Below, one piece after another: positions 8,738 to 17,089 of a stretch of DNA of 64,000 nt. The DNA comes from an uncultured Hungatella sp. (GTDB lineage: Bacteria; Bacillota; Clostridia; Lachnospirales; Lachnospiraceae): the NCBI GenBank assembly GCA_910585645.1, contig CAJUFP010000006.1, positions 1 to 64,000 on the forward strand, in the 5' to 3' direction. Each line of letters opens with the position of its first letter. Within the stretch, counting starts at the first letter, position 1. The notes under the pieces are model-generated. The model searched no databases, was not told the origin of the DNA, and worked only from the letters and a program-made list of their open reading frames with translations. Both the position numbers and the translations under genes were made by a program.

Positions 8738-10300
8738 TTACATCAGAGGCGCGATAAGCCTCAGCGTCCGGCCGATCACCTTCTGGTAGAACGGATACCC
8801 GATACAGGTTTCCCTTGGGATCCTCACGCACCTTTTCAGAGTCTCCTGGAAATCCGTCTCAATATCCTTCACCGCCGGGTTTTGGTACATATAGACAGCG
8901 CACTCAAAATGATGGTACAAGCTTCTGAAATCCAGATTGATGGTTCCCACCACCGCCTTGTCGTCATCGCTGACAAACACCTTCGCGTGGACAAATCCCG
9001 GCAAAAACTCCCAGATCTCCACCCCGTTGTCTATCAGTTCCTGATAGTAGGTGTGGGCCAAATACCAGGCGTACTTTTTGTCCGGGATACGGGGCATGAT
9101 GATGATCACTTCCACGCCCCGCTTGGCCGCGAAGATCAGGGCATTTAAGGTCTCGTCGTCCAGGATCAGATAGGGGGTCATGATATGCACATACCGGTTT
9201 GCCTGGTTCAGGATATTGATATACACATATTTTCCCACAGGCTCATGGTCCAGAGGGGAGTCCCCGTAAGGAATCACATATCCTTCCCCGCCGGGAACCT
9301 TTTCGGAAACGCCGCTGCCCTTTCCCAGATATTTCTCATAAGCAACCGGCTCCTGGTCAAAGATATGCCACATCTGCAGGAACATGACAGCAAAGCTCTT
9401 TACCCCGTCCCCTTTCAGCATCACCGCCGTATCCTTCCAGTATCCGAACCGTTTCCTTTCATTAATATATTCATCCGCCAGGTTCACTCCGCCTGTAAAT
9501 GCCGTGTGGCCGTCAATCACCACGATCTTCCTGTGGTCCCGGTTGTTGTGGACTGTGGACAGCATGGGCTTAATAGGAGCGAACGCCTGACAGCGAATGC
9601 CCTTTTTCTCCATCTGTTTCGGATACCTGTAGGGCAGGAGCATGATCGAACACATCCCGTCGTACATAAACCGGACTTCCACGCCCTCCTTGGCTTTTTG
9701 CTCTAAGATCTCCAGGATAGAGTTCCACATAACCCCTTCTTCTACAATAAAATACTCCAGAAAAATGTACTTCTTTGCCTGACGCAGCTCCTCCTTCAGC
9801 CGCTCAAATTTTTTCTCCCCGCTGGGGAAATAGGTAACACTGGTATTTTTGTATACCGGAAATTTGCCCCACCGGTAGACATAGCTGGCCAGGCCTTCCA
9901 CCTGCTCATTTTCTCCGAACAGTTCTTCAAAAACCCCTTCATCCGGCAGCAGATATTTTAACGACCCACTGATCAGGCTGTTGGCTTTGTTGGTTATAAG
10001 CCTGCTTCCCATATCGATCTTTGTCAGGATATAGAACAAAGTCCCAAACACCGGAAAAGCCAGAATGGGAATGATCCACCCCAGTTTAAAGCTGGGATTG
10101 TCCTTTTCATTGATGATGTAAATGCAGGTAACACCCCCAAGCAGGATAAACCCCGCATATACATAAAGGGAGTATTCGCTCAGCCACCTGACCACGCTAA
10201 AGAGCACTCCCACCTGAATCAGGAGGAACAGCACCACATATGCGCTGCGGCCGAACACAATCCTCAGCAGCCCTTTCAGTTTTCTTTGGTATTCCTTCAT
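8738..10300 (-). CDS. cls: Cardiolipin synthase
   Basis: A 520-residue membrane phospholipase-D-superfamily enzyme that condenses two phosphatidylglycerols to cardiolipin and glycerol. N-terminal hydrophobic helices (about 15-90) anchor it. Two HxKxxxxD motifs are intact: HRKIVVID, followed by GHTAFTGGVNLAD, and HAKVFVSD, followed by VGTINLDFRS. The ATG is preceded by AGGAGG at an 11-base spacing. It is probably monocistronic, read from its own promoter, and its 3' end runs toward the palindromic element. Confidence 0.96.
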   Translation of the reverse strand: MKEYQRKLKGLLRIVFGRSAYVVLFLLIQVGVLFSVVRWLSEYSLYVYAGFILLGGVTCIYIINEKDNPSFKLGWIIPILAFPVFGTLFYILTKIDMGSRLITNKANSLISGSLKYLLPDEGVFEELFGENEQVEGLASYVYRWGKFPVYKNTSVTYFPSGEKKFERLKEELRQAKKYIFLEYFIVEEGVMWNSILEILEQKAKEGVEVRFMYDGMCSIMLLPYRYPKQMEKKGIRCQAFAPIKPMLSTVHNNRDHRKIVVIDGHTAFTGGVNLADEYINERKRFGYWKDTAVMLKGDGVKSFAVMFLQMWHIFDQEPVAYEKYLGKGSGVSEKVPGGEGYVIPYGDSPLDHEPVGKYVYINILNQANRYVHIMTPYLILDDETLNALIFAAKRGVEVIIIMPRIPDKKYAWYLAHTYYQELIDNGVEIWEFLPGFVHAKVFVSDDDKAVVGTINLDFRSLYHHFECAVYMYQNPAVKDIETDFQETLKRCVRIPRETCIGYPFYQKVIGRTLRLIAPLM

Positions 10301-10335
10301 AATAAAAAATGCCTCCTCACTGTCATTATCCGTTT

Positions 10336-10364
10336 ATTCTAACTCAAATCCGGAAGAATGACAA
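10336..10364 (-). promoter_or_regulatory. Promoter for cardiolipin synthase
   Basis: Minus strand: TTGTCA (10359-10364), a 17-base spacer, TAGAAT (10336-10341). The start would be near 10329, about 30 bases before the cls ATG. Confidence 0.7.
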
Positions 10365-10415
10365 GCAGGTGGACATTTTTTAAACGTATTTCGACGTTTT
10401 TTGCAGCAATGGTTT

Positions 10416-11012
10416 TTATCGGTGTATGATCACGCTGATCCGCTTATACACCAGCGCCGTGATCAGGGACACCAGGGCGCCTTTCACCAGGTTAAAGGGA
10501 GCCACGGCAAAGAGCACAAAGGTCCACACGCTGCCAATGGCCGGGTTGATGGCTGCTCCCGCCTCCAGGATGGACTCTAACGGCATGAAATTGGAGTAGA
10601 AAGGCAGCATCACCACCGCGTTGAGCACCGCGCCCACAGTGGCCATACAAAGGGTCCCTGCCACCATGCCCGCGATAGCCCCCTTCTTGGTCTTTTTAAA
10701 CTTGTAGATCAGCCCAGCCGGCAAGATCAGCGCCCACCCGATGCACACATTGGCAAACTCCCCCACAAACCCTGTGGAGGTGGGCTTAAGCACCAGCTTT
10801 ACCAGGATCTTCACAAGCTCCGTAATAACCCCTGCCAAAGGCCCCATGGCAAACGTCCCCACCAAAACCGGGATCTCGCTTAGATCCAGCCCGTAAAAGG
10901 CCGGAGCGATAAAGGGCAGCGGAAACTCAAACAGCATCAGCACCCCGCCGATGGCCCCAAACATTCCCATAAGCACCACATTCTTGATCTGAAACAACTT
11001 CTTTTTATCCAT
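10416..11012 (-). CDS. ribU: Riboflavin ECF transporter S component RibU
   Basis: A 198-residue integral membrane substrate-capture subunit with about six helices. It works with a shared EcfA-EcfA'-EcfT energy module encoded elsewhere to import riboflavin. The identification rests on family resemblance (KNVVLMGMFGAIGGVLMLFE at the start) and, more strongly, on the FMN riboswitch in its leader. The ATG follows AGGAGGGG by 7 bases. It is single-gene: cls follows with its own promoter. Confidence 0.93.
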   Translation of the reverse strand: MDKKKLFQIKNVVLMGMFGAIGGVLMLFEFPLPFIAPAFYGLDLSEIPVLVGTFAMGPLAGVITELVKILVKLVLKPTSTGFVGEFANVCIGWALILPAGLIYKFKKTKKGAIAGMVAGTLCMATVGAVLNAVVMLPFYSNFMPLESILEAGAAINPAIGSVWTFVLFAVAPFNLVKGALVSLITALVYKRISVIIHR

Positions 11013-11149
11013 CTTTTATCCCCTCCTGTGATTGTGATCCATGGTCTTTGGGGCTTTCTGACAGTGAGGAAGAACACTGACAACCGGGCCTGGAATGCTT
11101 TTCCCTCTTCCCGCGCCGTGTACCGGTCTTCCCTGAAGTACCTGTGCGC

Positions 11150-11183
11150 ATAAAAATACCCGGATATCCAAAGATACCCGGGG
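11150..11183 (-). terminator. Riboswitch-controlled intrinsic terminator before ribU
   Basis: Minus strand: CCCGGGTATC-TTTG-GATATCCGGG, followed by TATTTTTA. It lies between the FMN aptamer and ribU, so FMN binding is expected to favour this terminator and shut off ribU. Confidence 0.85.
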
Positions 11184-11224
11184 CGCTGTCATACAAACTA
11201 CACATCCTCATGTACATCGTAACC

Positions 11225-11335
11225 TTCTTCTCTCATCCAGACTATACTGTCGGTTTTGGAATTGCGCCAAATCAACCGCATACGCGGCTCGCGGACTTTA
11301 CCGCCGGTGGAGAATCTCACTCCGCCCCGAAGACT
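11225..11335 (-). ncRNA. FMN riboswitch (RFN element)
   Basis: The aptamer core is nearly textbook on the minus strand: CTTCGGGGCGGAGTGAGATT, then CTCCACCGGCGGT, AGTCCGCGAGCC, GATTTGG, TTCCAAAACCGACAGT and TAGTCTGGATGAGAGAAG. It senses flavin mononucleotide. With the terminator 40 bases downstream it should act at the level of transcription. The region from 11013 to 11443 holds this regulator and no gene; a 70-codon frame across it is incidental. Confidence 0.97.
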
Positions 11336-11354
11336 TATCCTGTTTTCACAGGAT

Positions 11355-11383
11355 ATTATACGACTGGGGCGGTAAAAATGCAA
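11355..11383 (-). promoter_or_regulatory. Promoter for the FMN riboswitch-ribU transcript
   Basis: Minus strand: TTGCAT (11378-11383), a 17-base spacer, TATAAT (11355-11360). The start near 11348 leads directly into a small hairpin (CCTGT-GAAA-ACAGG) and the aptamer. Confidence 0.85.
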
Positions 11384-11443
11384 CTGTTTTTTGAGAAGCC
11401 GCCATTGGTACAGAACATATACATCCACACATTGCAATCCTTT

Positions 11444-12547
11444 TTACCCATATACCGCGCCGCCCAAAACCTCCATCCTCTTCACAAACATCTCATAATA
11501 CTGAGGCAGGCGCGAAAACCACTCCTTCTTCACCTTCCGGATCTGATTCAGCCCGACCTGCCCTACCGCCTCCAGGGCGGCCTCTTTCTGGGTCAGCCTT
11601 CTGCCAAACGCCGTCTGGCAATTTGCCCCGTCCAGAGAATCGTAAGCGCCGAAGGCCCGGTTAAGATCCATCAGGTCATGGAGGCGCAGCGGCCTGTTGT
11701 CGGAATTATCCACCAGCACCCCCCAGTTGCCCCAATGCCTGTCCGTGTTCCCCACAAGGTAATCCACCACGTTCATCATATAGTAATTGTGCCTATCCAA
11801 CCCCAGAACATAGGCCTTTACATCCTGGTCATGGTTCTGGCAGTAGATCTCAACCGCCTCCATAGACGCGATGGAATACTCCTTTGTGGTCATGATATCG
11901 CTGACGCTGACCTGCTGGCCGTCAAAATACCCTTCCTCATAAAGCACCTGGTCCACGGCAAAACACCTGCATACGCGGCTGGCAAGAAGCTCCCTGTCCA
12001 CAGCGTTGTCCCCGCCGTCCTTTAACAGCCGGAATCCGCCGTCCACCCGCTGCCACGCCTTGGGAAAGCATCCGTTGGTGGCCAGGTCCCTGGAAAGACA
12101 CTGGTTTGTGACTGTATACTGTCTCCCCCGGAGGGAGATATCCATAAACGTATTGTCAAGATGGTTCTCATACAGGTTCACATCTCCAAACCTTACATCC
12201 TCCCCCAAGTCCCTGACCCAGAACACGTCGGTTAAGGAGGCGCAGCGGTACGTCAGGGCGATCCCGGCCCGATCCCGGTCCGTTACGGCCTGGCGCATCC
12301 CTAAACTGTTTAGGATCTCCTTCGCGTACATCCTGTCCAGGGTCAGCACCCTCCCCGCGCACCAGTAAAAAAAGTTAGTCACATTGTTTACAAGGGAATC
12401 CACATCCCCCTCTTCCTCCAGGTACAGATCATAGGGCATAAACGACTGGCTAAAAATCCGGCAATGCCCGGACCTGTCTATAGCAGCCGCCACCCTGTCC
12501 TTGTGCATGATCTCATACGCCGCTGTGTGGAAAACCGTTCCGGCCAT
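11444..12547 (-). CDS. Orphan HipA-fold protein kinase-like protein
   Basis: A 367-residue cytosolic protein. Its C-terminal half carries HipA-like kinase signatures: LVGNTDRHWGNWGVL (catalytic Asp and Asn of the DRHxxN loop), LHDLMDLNRAF (metal-binding Asp) and an upstream FRLLKDGG that could supply the ATP-binding lysine. The N-terminal half is not recognised. There is no HipB-type DNA-binding partner beside it, unlike classic HipBA toxin-antitoxin pairs. The ATG follows GGGAGG by 5 bases. It lies 90 bases downstream of metY on the same strand with no terminator seen, so it may be co-transcribed. The substrate is unknown; a regulatory Ser/Thr kinase is the best guess. Confidence 0.7.
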   Translation of the reverse strand: MAGTVFHTAAYEIMHKDRVAAAIDRSGHCRIFSQSFMPYDLYLEEEGDVDSLVNNVTNFFYWCAGRVLTLDRMYAKEILNSLGMRQAVTDRDRAGIALTYRCASLTDVFWVRDLGEDVRFGDVNLYENHLDNTFMDISLRGRQYTVTNQCLSRDLATNGCFPKAWQRVDGGFRLLKDGGDNAVDRELLASRVCRCFAVDQVLYEEGYFDGQQVSVSDIMTTKEYSIASMEAVEIYCQNHDQDVKAYVLGLDRHNYYMMNVVDYLVGNTDRHWGNWGVLVDNSDNRPLRLHDLMDLNRAFGAYDSLDGANCQTAFGRRLTQKEAALEAVGQVGLNQIRKVKKEWFSRLPQYYEMFVKRMEVLGGAVYG

Positions 12548-12637
12548 AGTGCCCTCCCTTTTCGCGGGGTCCGATTCCTGTTAACCTGCCATCCTGCCGA
12601 TGAAACAATCTGCCAGTCTGCGCAAATCTGCCGCTCC

Positions 12638-13915
12638 CTATGCCAGGGCCTGCTCAATATCCCCGATAATATCCTCCACGCCCTCGATCCCAACGCTGAG
12701 CCGGATCATAGCCGGGTCCACCCCCGCCTCTCTCAGCTGCTCATCACTGAGCTGCCTGTGGGTGTGGCTGGCGGGGTGAAGCACAGAAGTCCTGGCATCC
12801 GCCACATGGGTCACGATAGCCGCCAGTTTCAGCTTATCCATAAATTCCGCCGCAGCCCTTCTGCCCCCTTTAAGGCCGAAAGAGATGACCCCGCAGGTGC
12901 CATCCGGCATATACTTCCGGGCCAGATCATAGTATTTATCCCCCGCAAGCCCCGGATAGTTTACCCAGGCCACATCGTCCCTGGATTTCAAATACCGGGC
13001 CACCTTCAGGGCATTGTCACAGTGTCTTGGCACACGAAGGTGCAGGGTCTCCAGCCCCACATTCAGAAGGAACGCGTTCTGGGGGGACTGGATGGAGCCC
13101 ATATCCCGCATCAGCTGGGCCGTGGCCTTGGTGATGTACGCCCCTTTTCCGAACTTCTCTGTGTAGACCACGCCGTGGTACGACTCATCCGGCGTAGTCA
13201 GTCCGGGAAACTTATCCCTGTGTGCTTCCCAGTCAAAATTCCCGCTGTCCACGATGCATCCCCCCACGGCCATGGCGTGGCCGTCCATGTACTTGGTGGT
13301 GGAATGGGTCACAATATCGGCGCCCCACTCTATGGGCCGGCAGTTTATGGGAGTGGCAAAGGTGTTGTCCACAATAAACGGCACCCCATGGCTGTGGGCC
13401 AGGCCCGCGAACTTCTCCAGATCCAGCACCACCAGGGCCGGGTTGGCGATCGTCTCCCCGAACACAGCCTTGGTGTTGTCCTGAAACGCCTTCTCAAGCT
13501 CCCTGGCAGGAGCGTCCGGGTCCACCAGCGTACACTGGATGCCAAATCTCTTTAAAGTCACCGTAAACAGATTAGAAGTTCCGCCGTAGATCGTGGCCGC
13601 GCAGACAATGTGGTCCCCCGCGGAACAAATATTTAACACCGCGTACATGTTGGCAGCCTGCCCGGAGGAGGTGAGCATAGCAGCCGCCCCGCCCTCCAGC
13701 CTACAGATCTTCTCCGCCACCGCGTCGTTGGTAGGGTTGGCCAGCCTGGTGTAGAAATATCCGTTTTCCTCCAGATCGAACAGGCGGCCCATCTGTTCGC
13801 TTGTCTCATATTTAAACGTCGTGCTCTGATATATGGGAAGCACTCTGGGCTCGCCGTTTTTGGGCTGCCATCCTCCCTGGATGCAGATAGTGTCCAGTGA
13901 TTCTCTATGACTCAT
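12638..13915 (-). CDS. metY: O-acetylhomoserine sulfhydrylase (PLP-dependent)
   Basis: A 425-residue Cys/Met-metabolism PLP enzyme that makes homocysteine from O-acetylhomoserine and sulfide in methionine synthesis. The PLP lysine is in HSTTKYMDGH. The phosphate-binding SSGQAAN, the conserved YGGT and the C-terminal LSVGIEGVEDII are present. Length and the opening IQGGWQP fit the O-acetylhomoserine branch better than cystathionine gamma-synthase, which is shorter. The ATG follows TAGGAGG. The promoter lies only about 25 bases upstream of the start, so no SAM riboswitch or T-box can fit. Confidence 0.93.
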   Translation of the reverse strand: MSHRESLDTICIQGGWQPKNGEPRVLPIYQSTTFKYETSEQMGRLFDLEENGYFYTRLANPTNDAVAEKICRLEGGAAAMLTSSGQAANMYAVLNICSAGDHIVCAATIYGGTSNLFTVTLKRFGIQCTLVDPDAPARELEKAFQDNTKAVFGETIANPALVVLDLEKFAGLAHSHGVPFIVDNTFATPINCRPIEWGADIVTHSTTKYMDGHAMAVGGCIVDSGNFDWEAHRDKFPGLTTPDESYHGVVYTEKFGKGAYITKATAQLMRDMGSIQSPQNAFLLNVGLETLHLRVPRHCDNALKVARYLKSRDDVAWVNYPGLAGDKYYDLARKYMPDGTCGVISFGLKGGRRAAAEFMDKLKLAAIVTHVADARTSVLHPASHTHRQLSDEQLREAGVDPAMIRLSVGIEGVEDIIGDIEQALA

Positions 13916-13946
13916 GATCTTATCCTCCTAATTGCCGTTTCCCTAC

Positions 13947-13975
13947 ATTGTACACAAACCCGGGGCAAAAATCAA
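13947..13975 (-). promoter_or_regulatory. Promoter for metY
   Basis: Minus strand: TTGATT (13970-13975), a 17-base spacer, TACAAT (13947-13952). The transcript would start near 13940, leaving a very short leader. Confidence 0.75.
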
Positions 13976-13999
13976 TGGAAATAAGGGAAACCTTCTGTG

Positions 14000-14034
14000 A
14001 AAAAAGTCCGGGAAAACCCCTAATCCCGGACTTT
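14000..14034 (-). terminator. Intrinsic terminator after the LytTR regulator gene
   Basis: Minus strand: AAAGTCCGGGA, a loop of about 10 bases, TCCCGGACTTTTTT. The 11-bp stem ends in a run of six T. It separates the regulator gene from metY. Confidence 0.9.
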
Positions 14035-14158
14035 CGGCATCTGCAGAAGCGTACAGAAAAGAGGGACTTTCCATACCCTTTATGATCTCTGCCAAACGCC
14101 TGCATCTATCATACCACAAAAATCCCGCCTTTTTGCCCGAATGTCATAATCCGCCCCT

Positions 14159-14887
14159 CTATCTGACAAACTCCGTCAAAAGCTGCTTTCTCAGCTGCGC
14201 CATGGCTGTCCGCCGAAACGTCCTGCTGATGGTAAAATACCCCTGCTCCCCTTTGAGACTTACCCAGTCCCCGGTACACTCCACAATAAAATCCTTATTC
14301 ACAATATAGGACTGATGGATCTGGATAAATGACTCCGGAAGCCCTCTTTCCAGAAGCTGGGACAGCTTTCCGTAAAATTCCTGTTTCCCTCTGACCATAT
14401 GGATCTCCACCTTTCTCCCAACGCTCTGAAAATAGAGGATCTCCTCATAGGGCACCTGGTAAAATACTTTGTTCTTCTGAAAAGAAAACTGCTGTTCCCG
14501 GCGAAATCCTAATTTCCGGGCATAATCCGCGATCTGGAACACCCGCTTCCGTCCAAAAGGTTTCCTCAAAAACTTCATGGGCCGGTTCTCAATCACCGCC
14601 TCCGGATCCTGCACCTCATAGGACATGTAGACAATCTCCACATCCTCGTCATCCAGACTCCTGCGTATCTCCTCCCCCACCGCGATCCCGTCCATGCCCT
14701 CCATAAGAATGTCCAGAAAAATCAGGTCATACCGCTTCCCAAGACTCATCTTCTCATACAGTGAACTTCCGTCATAAAACAACTCCGATTCCATAGCGAC
14801 AGATTTCTCTCTGCAATAAAATTCCAACAGCTCCTCCAGGTTGTCACAGTCATACGCATTGTCATCGCAAATGGCTATTGTCCACAT
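14159..14887 (-). CDS. LytTR-family response regulator
   Basis: A receiver domain (about 1-120) is followed by a LytTR DNA-binding domain (about 135-240). The receiver shows an acidic pocket DDN, phospho-acceptor Asp in LIFLDILMEGMDG, and a conserved Lys in FLRKPF. The LytTR part shows ILYFQSVGRKVEIH and FIQIHQSYIVN. I chose the start at 14887 (MWTIAICDDN) because the receiver fold begins there and AGGAAAGGACGAGGGGA precedes it; the frame is open 102 bases further. No sensor kinase is adjacent. A terminator follows, so it is probably monocistronic. Agr/Com-type peptide or metabolite signalling is usual for this class. Confidence 0.9.
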   Translation of the reverse strand: MWTIAICDDNAYDCDNLEELLEFYCREKSVAMESELFYDGSSLYEKMSLGKRYDLIFLDILMEGMDGIAVGEEIRRSLDDEDVEIVYMSYEVQDPEAVIENRPMKFLRKPFGRKRVFQIADYARKLGFRREQQFSFQKNKVFYQVPYEEILYFQSVGRKVEIHMVRGKQEFYGKLSQLLERGLPESFIQIHQSYIVNKDFIVECTGDWVSLKGEQGYFTISRTFRRTAMAQLRKQLLTEFVR

Positions 14888-15058
14888 TCCCCTCGTCCTT
14901 TCCTCTTTGATGTCACTTGTTAGTCTCGACCAAAATATCTTAAATTCTATCTGTTTTAGCGGTCCAAAAAGGGTGACACAGCGCCGCATTCCTCTCGGAT
15001 TATGACAGAAAACAGCGCGTATTTTAACATGGCCTTAACACAGAGCCAAAGCTGCCTG

Positions 15059-15087
15059 TTGACAACGTGACAAAAGCCCCCTATAAT
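15059..15087 (+). promoter_or_regulatory. Consensus SigA promoter for the DUF368 gene
   Basis: TTGACA (15059-15064), a 17-base spacer, TATAAT (15082-15087): a perfect match to both hexamers. The start is near 15094, about 35 bases before the gene. The divergent LytTR gene's promoter was not identified in the same spacer. Confidence 0.9.
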
Positions 15088-15128
15088 TTAGTAATTGCGT
15101 TATTATTTTTAAGAAAAGAGGAATGATC

Positions 15129-16010
15129 ATGACATTTTTAATGGATACCATAAAAGGCATGCTGATCGGCATCGCCAACATCATCCCCGGAGTCAGCGGC
15201 GGCACCATGGCTGTGTCCTTAGGCATCTACGACAAACTGATCGGTTCTGTCTCCGGCCTGTTAAAAACTCCAAAAAAAAGCGCCAGGACCCTGCTGCCCA
15301 TTATCCTTGGCTGCGGTCTTGGCATTATAGGCTTTACCTATGCCATCGAGTATCTTTTAAGCCGCCACACCTTTATCACCTGCATGGCCTTTGTGGGGCT
15401 TATACTGGGAGGCGTCCCCGTCCTGTTTTCTTCCCTGAAAAAGGAGCTGGCAAAAGGCCCCTCAAAGATCGGACTCTCCGGCGTTCTGGCCTTTGCCCTT
15501 CTGTTTGGCGTGGCTGTGTTTCTCCCCATGATGAACGCGGACGATGAAGTGCTCAAAACCTTCACCGTCACCCCGCAAGTCATGATCTCCCTGTTTTTCG
15601 TGGGGGTCATCGCCTCGGCCACCATGGTAGTTCCCGGAGTCTCCGGCTCCCTGGTGATGATGATACTGGGGTACTATTACGGCATCATCAACACCATCAA
15701 GTCCTTTCTCGACTCCCTAAAAGCATTGGATATGGCCGGTCTGACCCACGGCTTCGCCCTCCTTGTACCCTTTGGCATCGGGGTGCTCCTTGGCATCTTC
15801 CTCATCGCCAAGCTGATCACCTTTCTCTTTGAAAAATTTGGCGTACAGACTTACTGCGCCATCTTCGGACTGATCCTGGCCTCGCCCTTTGCCATTTTCT
15901 ACAACACAGGCGCTCTCGGCCCCTCTTCCCTTCCCGGCGCGGGGCAGGTGATTCTGGGACTGATTCTGGCAGTGATCTGCGGCGGCGTTACCTGGAAGAT
16001 GGGCAAATAG
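15129..16010 (+). CDS. DUF368 membrane protein, PopT-type polyprenyl-phosphate transporter
   Basis: A 293-residue protein with about eight membrane segments and the family's two pseudo-repeats, each with a conserved glycine-rich motif: IANIIPGVSGGTMAV near the start and VVPGVSGSLVMMILG near the middle. DUF368 (PopT) and DedA (UptA) proteins have been shown in other bacteria to recycle undecaprenyl phosphate across the membrane for wall and glycan synthesis. The start at 15129 has AGAGGA 7 bases upstream; the ATG at 15123 is too close to it. It is single-gene between a consensus promoter and a strong terminator. Confidence 0.88.
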   Translation: MTFLMDTIKGMLIGIANIIPGVSGGTMAVSLGIYDKLIGSVSGLLKTPKKSARTLLPIILGCGLGIIGFTYAIEYLLSRHTFITCMAFVGLILGGVPVLFSSLKKELAKGPSKIGLSGVLAFALLFGVAVFLPMMNADDEVLKTFTVTPQVMISLFFVGVIASATMVVPGVSGSLVMMILGYYYGIINTIKSFLDSLKALDMAGLTHGFALLVPFGIGVLLGIFLIAKLITFLFEKFGVQTYCAIFGLILASPFAIFYNTGALGPSSLPGAGQVILGLILAVICGGVTWKMGK

Positions 16011-16028
16011 CAACACAACCAGGTCTCA

Positions 16029-16083
16029 CAAAAAAATAAGGGCAGCTCGTTTCCCAAAGGGATCGTGTTGCCCTTATCTTTTT
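16029..16083. terminator. Bidirectional intrinsic terminator
   Basis: A stem of AATAAGGGCA and TGCCCTTAT encloses a loop of about 25 bases. It is flanked by A-runs on one side and T-runs on the other, so it can serve both the DUF368 gene (plus) and the ABC operon (minus), which converge here. Confidence 0.85.
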
Positions 16084-16108
16084 GTCAGTTCCCGAATCAG
16101 CCTATCTG

Positions 16109-17053
16109 TTAATCTGTAACTCCGTCTTTCTTTGGCTCCTGGGAGATATCATTTCCAAAATATTTGTCCGACAGCTTTGCCAGCTCCCCGGACTCCCGGA
16201 TCTCATCAATGGCCTGATCCACAGCCTCCCGAAGGCTTTTTGAGTCCTCCCCTTTCCTCATGGGAATGCACACCAGGGAAGCGTCGTCGGTAAGGGCCGC
16301 GATCTTAAGGTTTTTCTCCGGGTGGGCGTTGATATAGTCGTAAAATGTCAGCTCCGCGTTCAAGGTAGCGTCGATGCGCCCTGTGTTCAACAGCTCGAAG
16401 GTCTGGTTTAAGTCGTCAACCGCCGTAACCTCCGCTCCATAGCTCTCCGCCAGCTCCGCGTAGGTGCTGGAAATGGTGTTGGCCGTCTTCTTCCCATTCA
16501 GATCCTCAAAAGACTGGATCTCCATATTCCCGCCGTCCACAATGATAGCTGTACGGATATAGCCATAGGGCTCTGAAAAATCATATTTCTCACGCCGCTC
16601 GTCCGTCACCTCCACGCCGTTTATCACCAGGTCATACCGCCCCGCGTCCAGGCCGGCAAAAAGGCCGTCCCACTCCCCCTCCACAAAGGTGGCTTTCACC
16701 CCCAGTTTGTCTGCGATAAGCTTTGCCACCTCCACATCATATCCCACCAGCTCATCGCTCTCGTCGTGGTAGGTCCAGGGGGACCAGGTTCCCTCCATAG
16801 CCACGATAAGCTCGCCTCTCTGCCGGATCTGGGCCAGCTGGTCGCCGCCCTCCTGCCCGCTTTCCTCCGCGGCCTGACTCCCCTCTTTGGCCTCGCTTTC
16901 AGTGCCTGCCACACTCTGGTCTGCCTGATTCCCTCCGGCTTTGGGCGCTCCCGCCCCGTCCTCCTGACCATTTCCCCCGCCGGAACATCCAAAAAGCGTC
17001 ACAGATGCTGCCGCCATAATCGCTGCCATTGTCAAAAGCGTTCTCTTTTTCAT
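16109..17053 (-). CDS. Polar amino-acid ABC transporter, substrate-binding lipoprotein
   Basis: A 314-residue SBP_bac_3 family protein. It has a lipoprotein signal peptide ending LFGC at about residue 23, then a Ser/Gly/Glu-rich linker, then the bilobed domain with ELIVAMEGTWSPWTYHDES, LVGYDVEVA and the Arg-bearing YDLVINGVEVTDERREKYDF typical of amino-acid binders. It is tethered outside the membrane and delivers its ligand to the permease. The ligand (glutamine, cystine or similar) is not determined. The ATG follows GGAAGGAG by 9 bases. It is the last gene of the operon. Confidence 0.93.
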   Translation of the reverse strand: MKKRTLLTMAAIMAAASVTLFGCSGGGNGQEDGAGAPKAGGNQADQSVAGTESEAKEGSQAAEESGQEGGDQLAQIRQRGELIVAMEGTWSPWTYHDESDELVGYDVEVAKLIADKLGVKATFVEGEWDGLFAGLDAGRYDLVINGVEVTDERREKYDFSEPYGYIRTAIIVDGGNMEIQSFEDLNGKKTANTISSTYAELAESYGAEVTAVDDLNQTFELLNTGRIDATLNAELTFYDYINAHPEKNLKIAALTDDASLVCIPMRKGEDSKSLREAVDQAIDEIRESGELAKLSDKYFGNDISQEPKKDGVTD

Positions 17054-17089
17054 AATATGATTCTCCTTCCATATTCTAAACTCTTAAGT

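Noticed and set aside
11005..11217. A 70-codon frame in the ribU leader
   Set aside because: It runs through the riboswitch terminator and into the ribU ribosome site, has no ribosome site of its own and no family resemblance. It is explained by RNA structure constraints.
13916..13999. A possible SAM riboswitch or T-box before metY
   Set aside because: The promoter found leaves only about 25 bases of leader, and no aptamer core is visible.
16696..16992. Frames opposite or within the amino-acid ABC genes
   Set aside because: They are shadows of the G/C-rich coding sequence; the real genes have intact motifs and ribosome sites.
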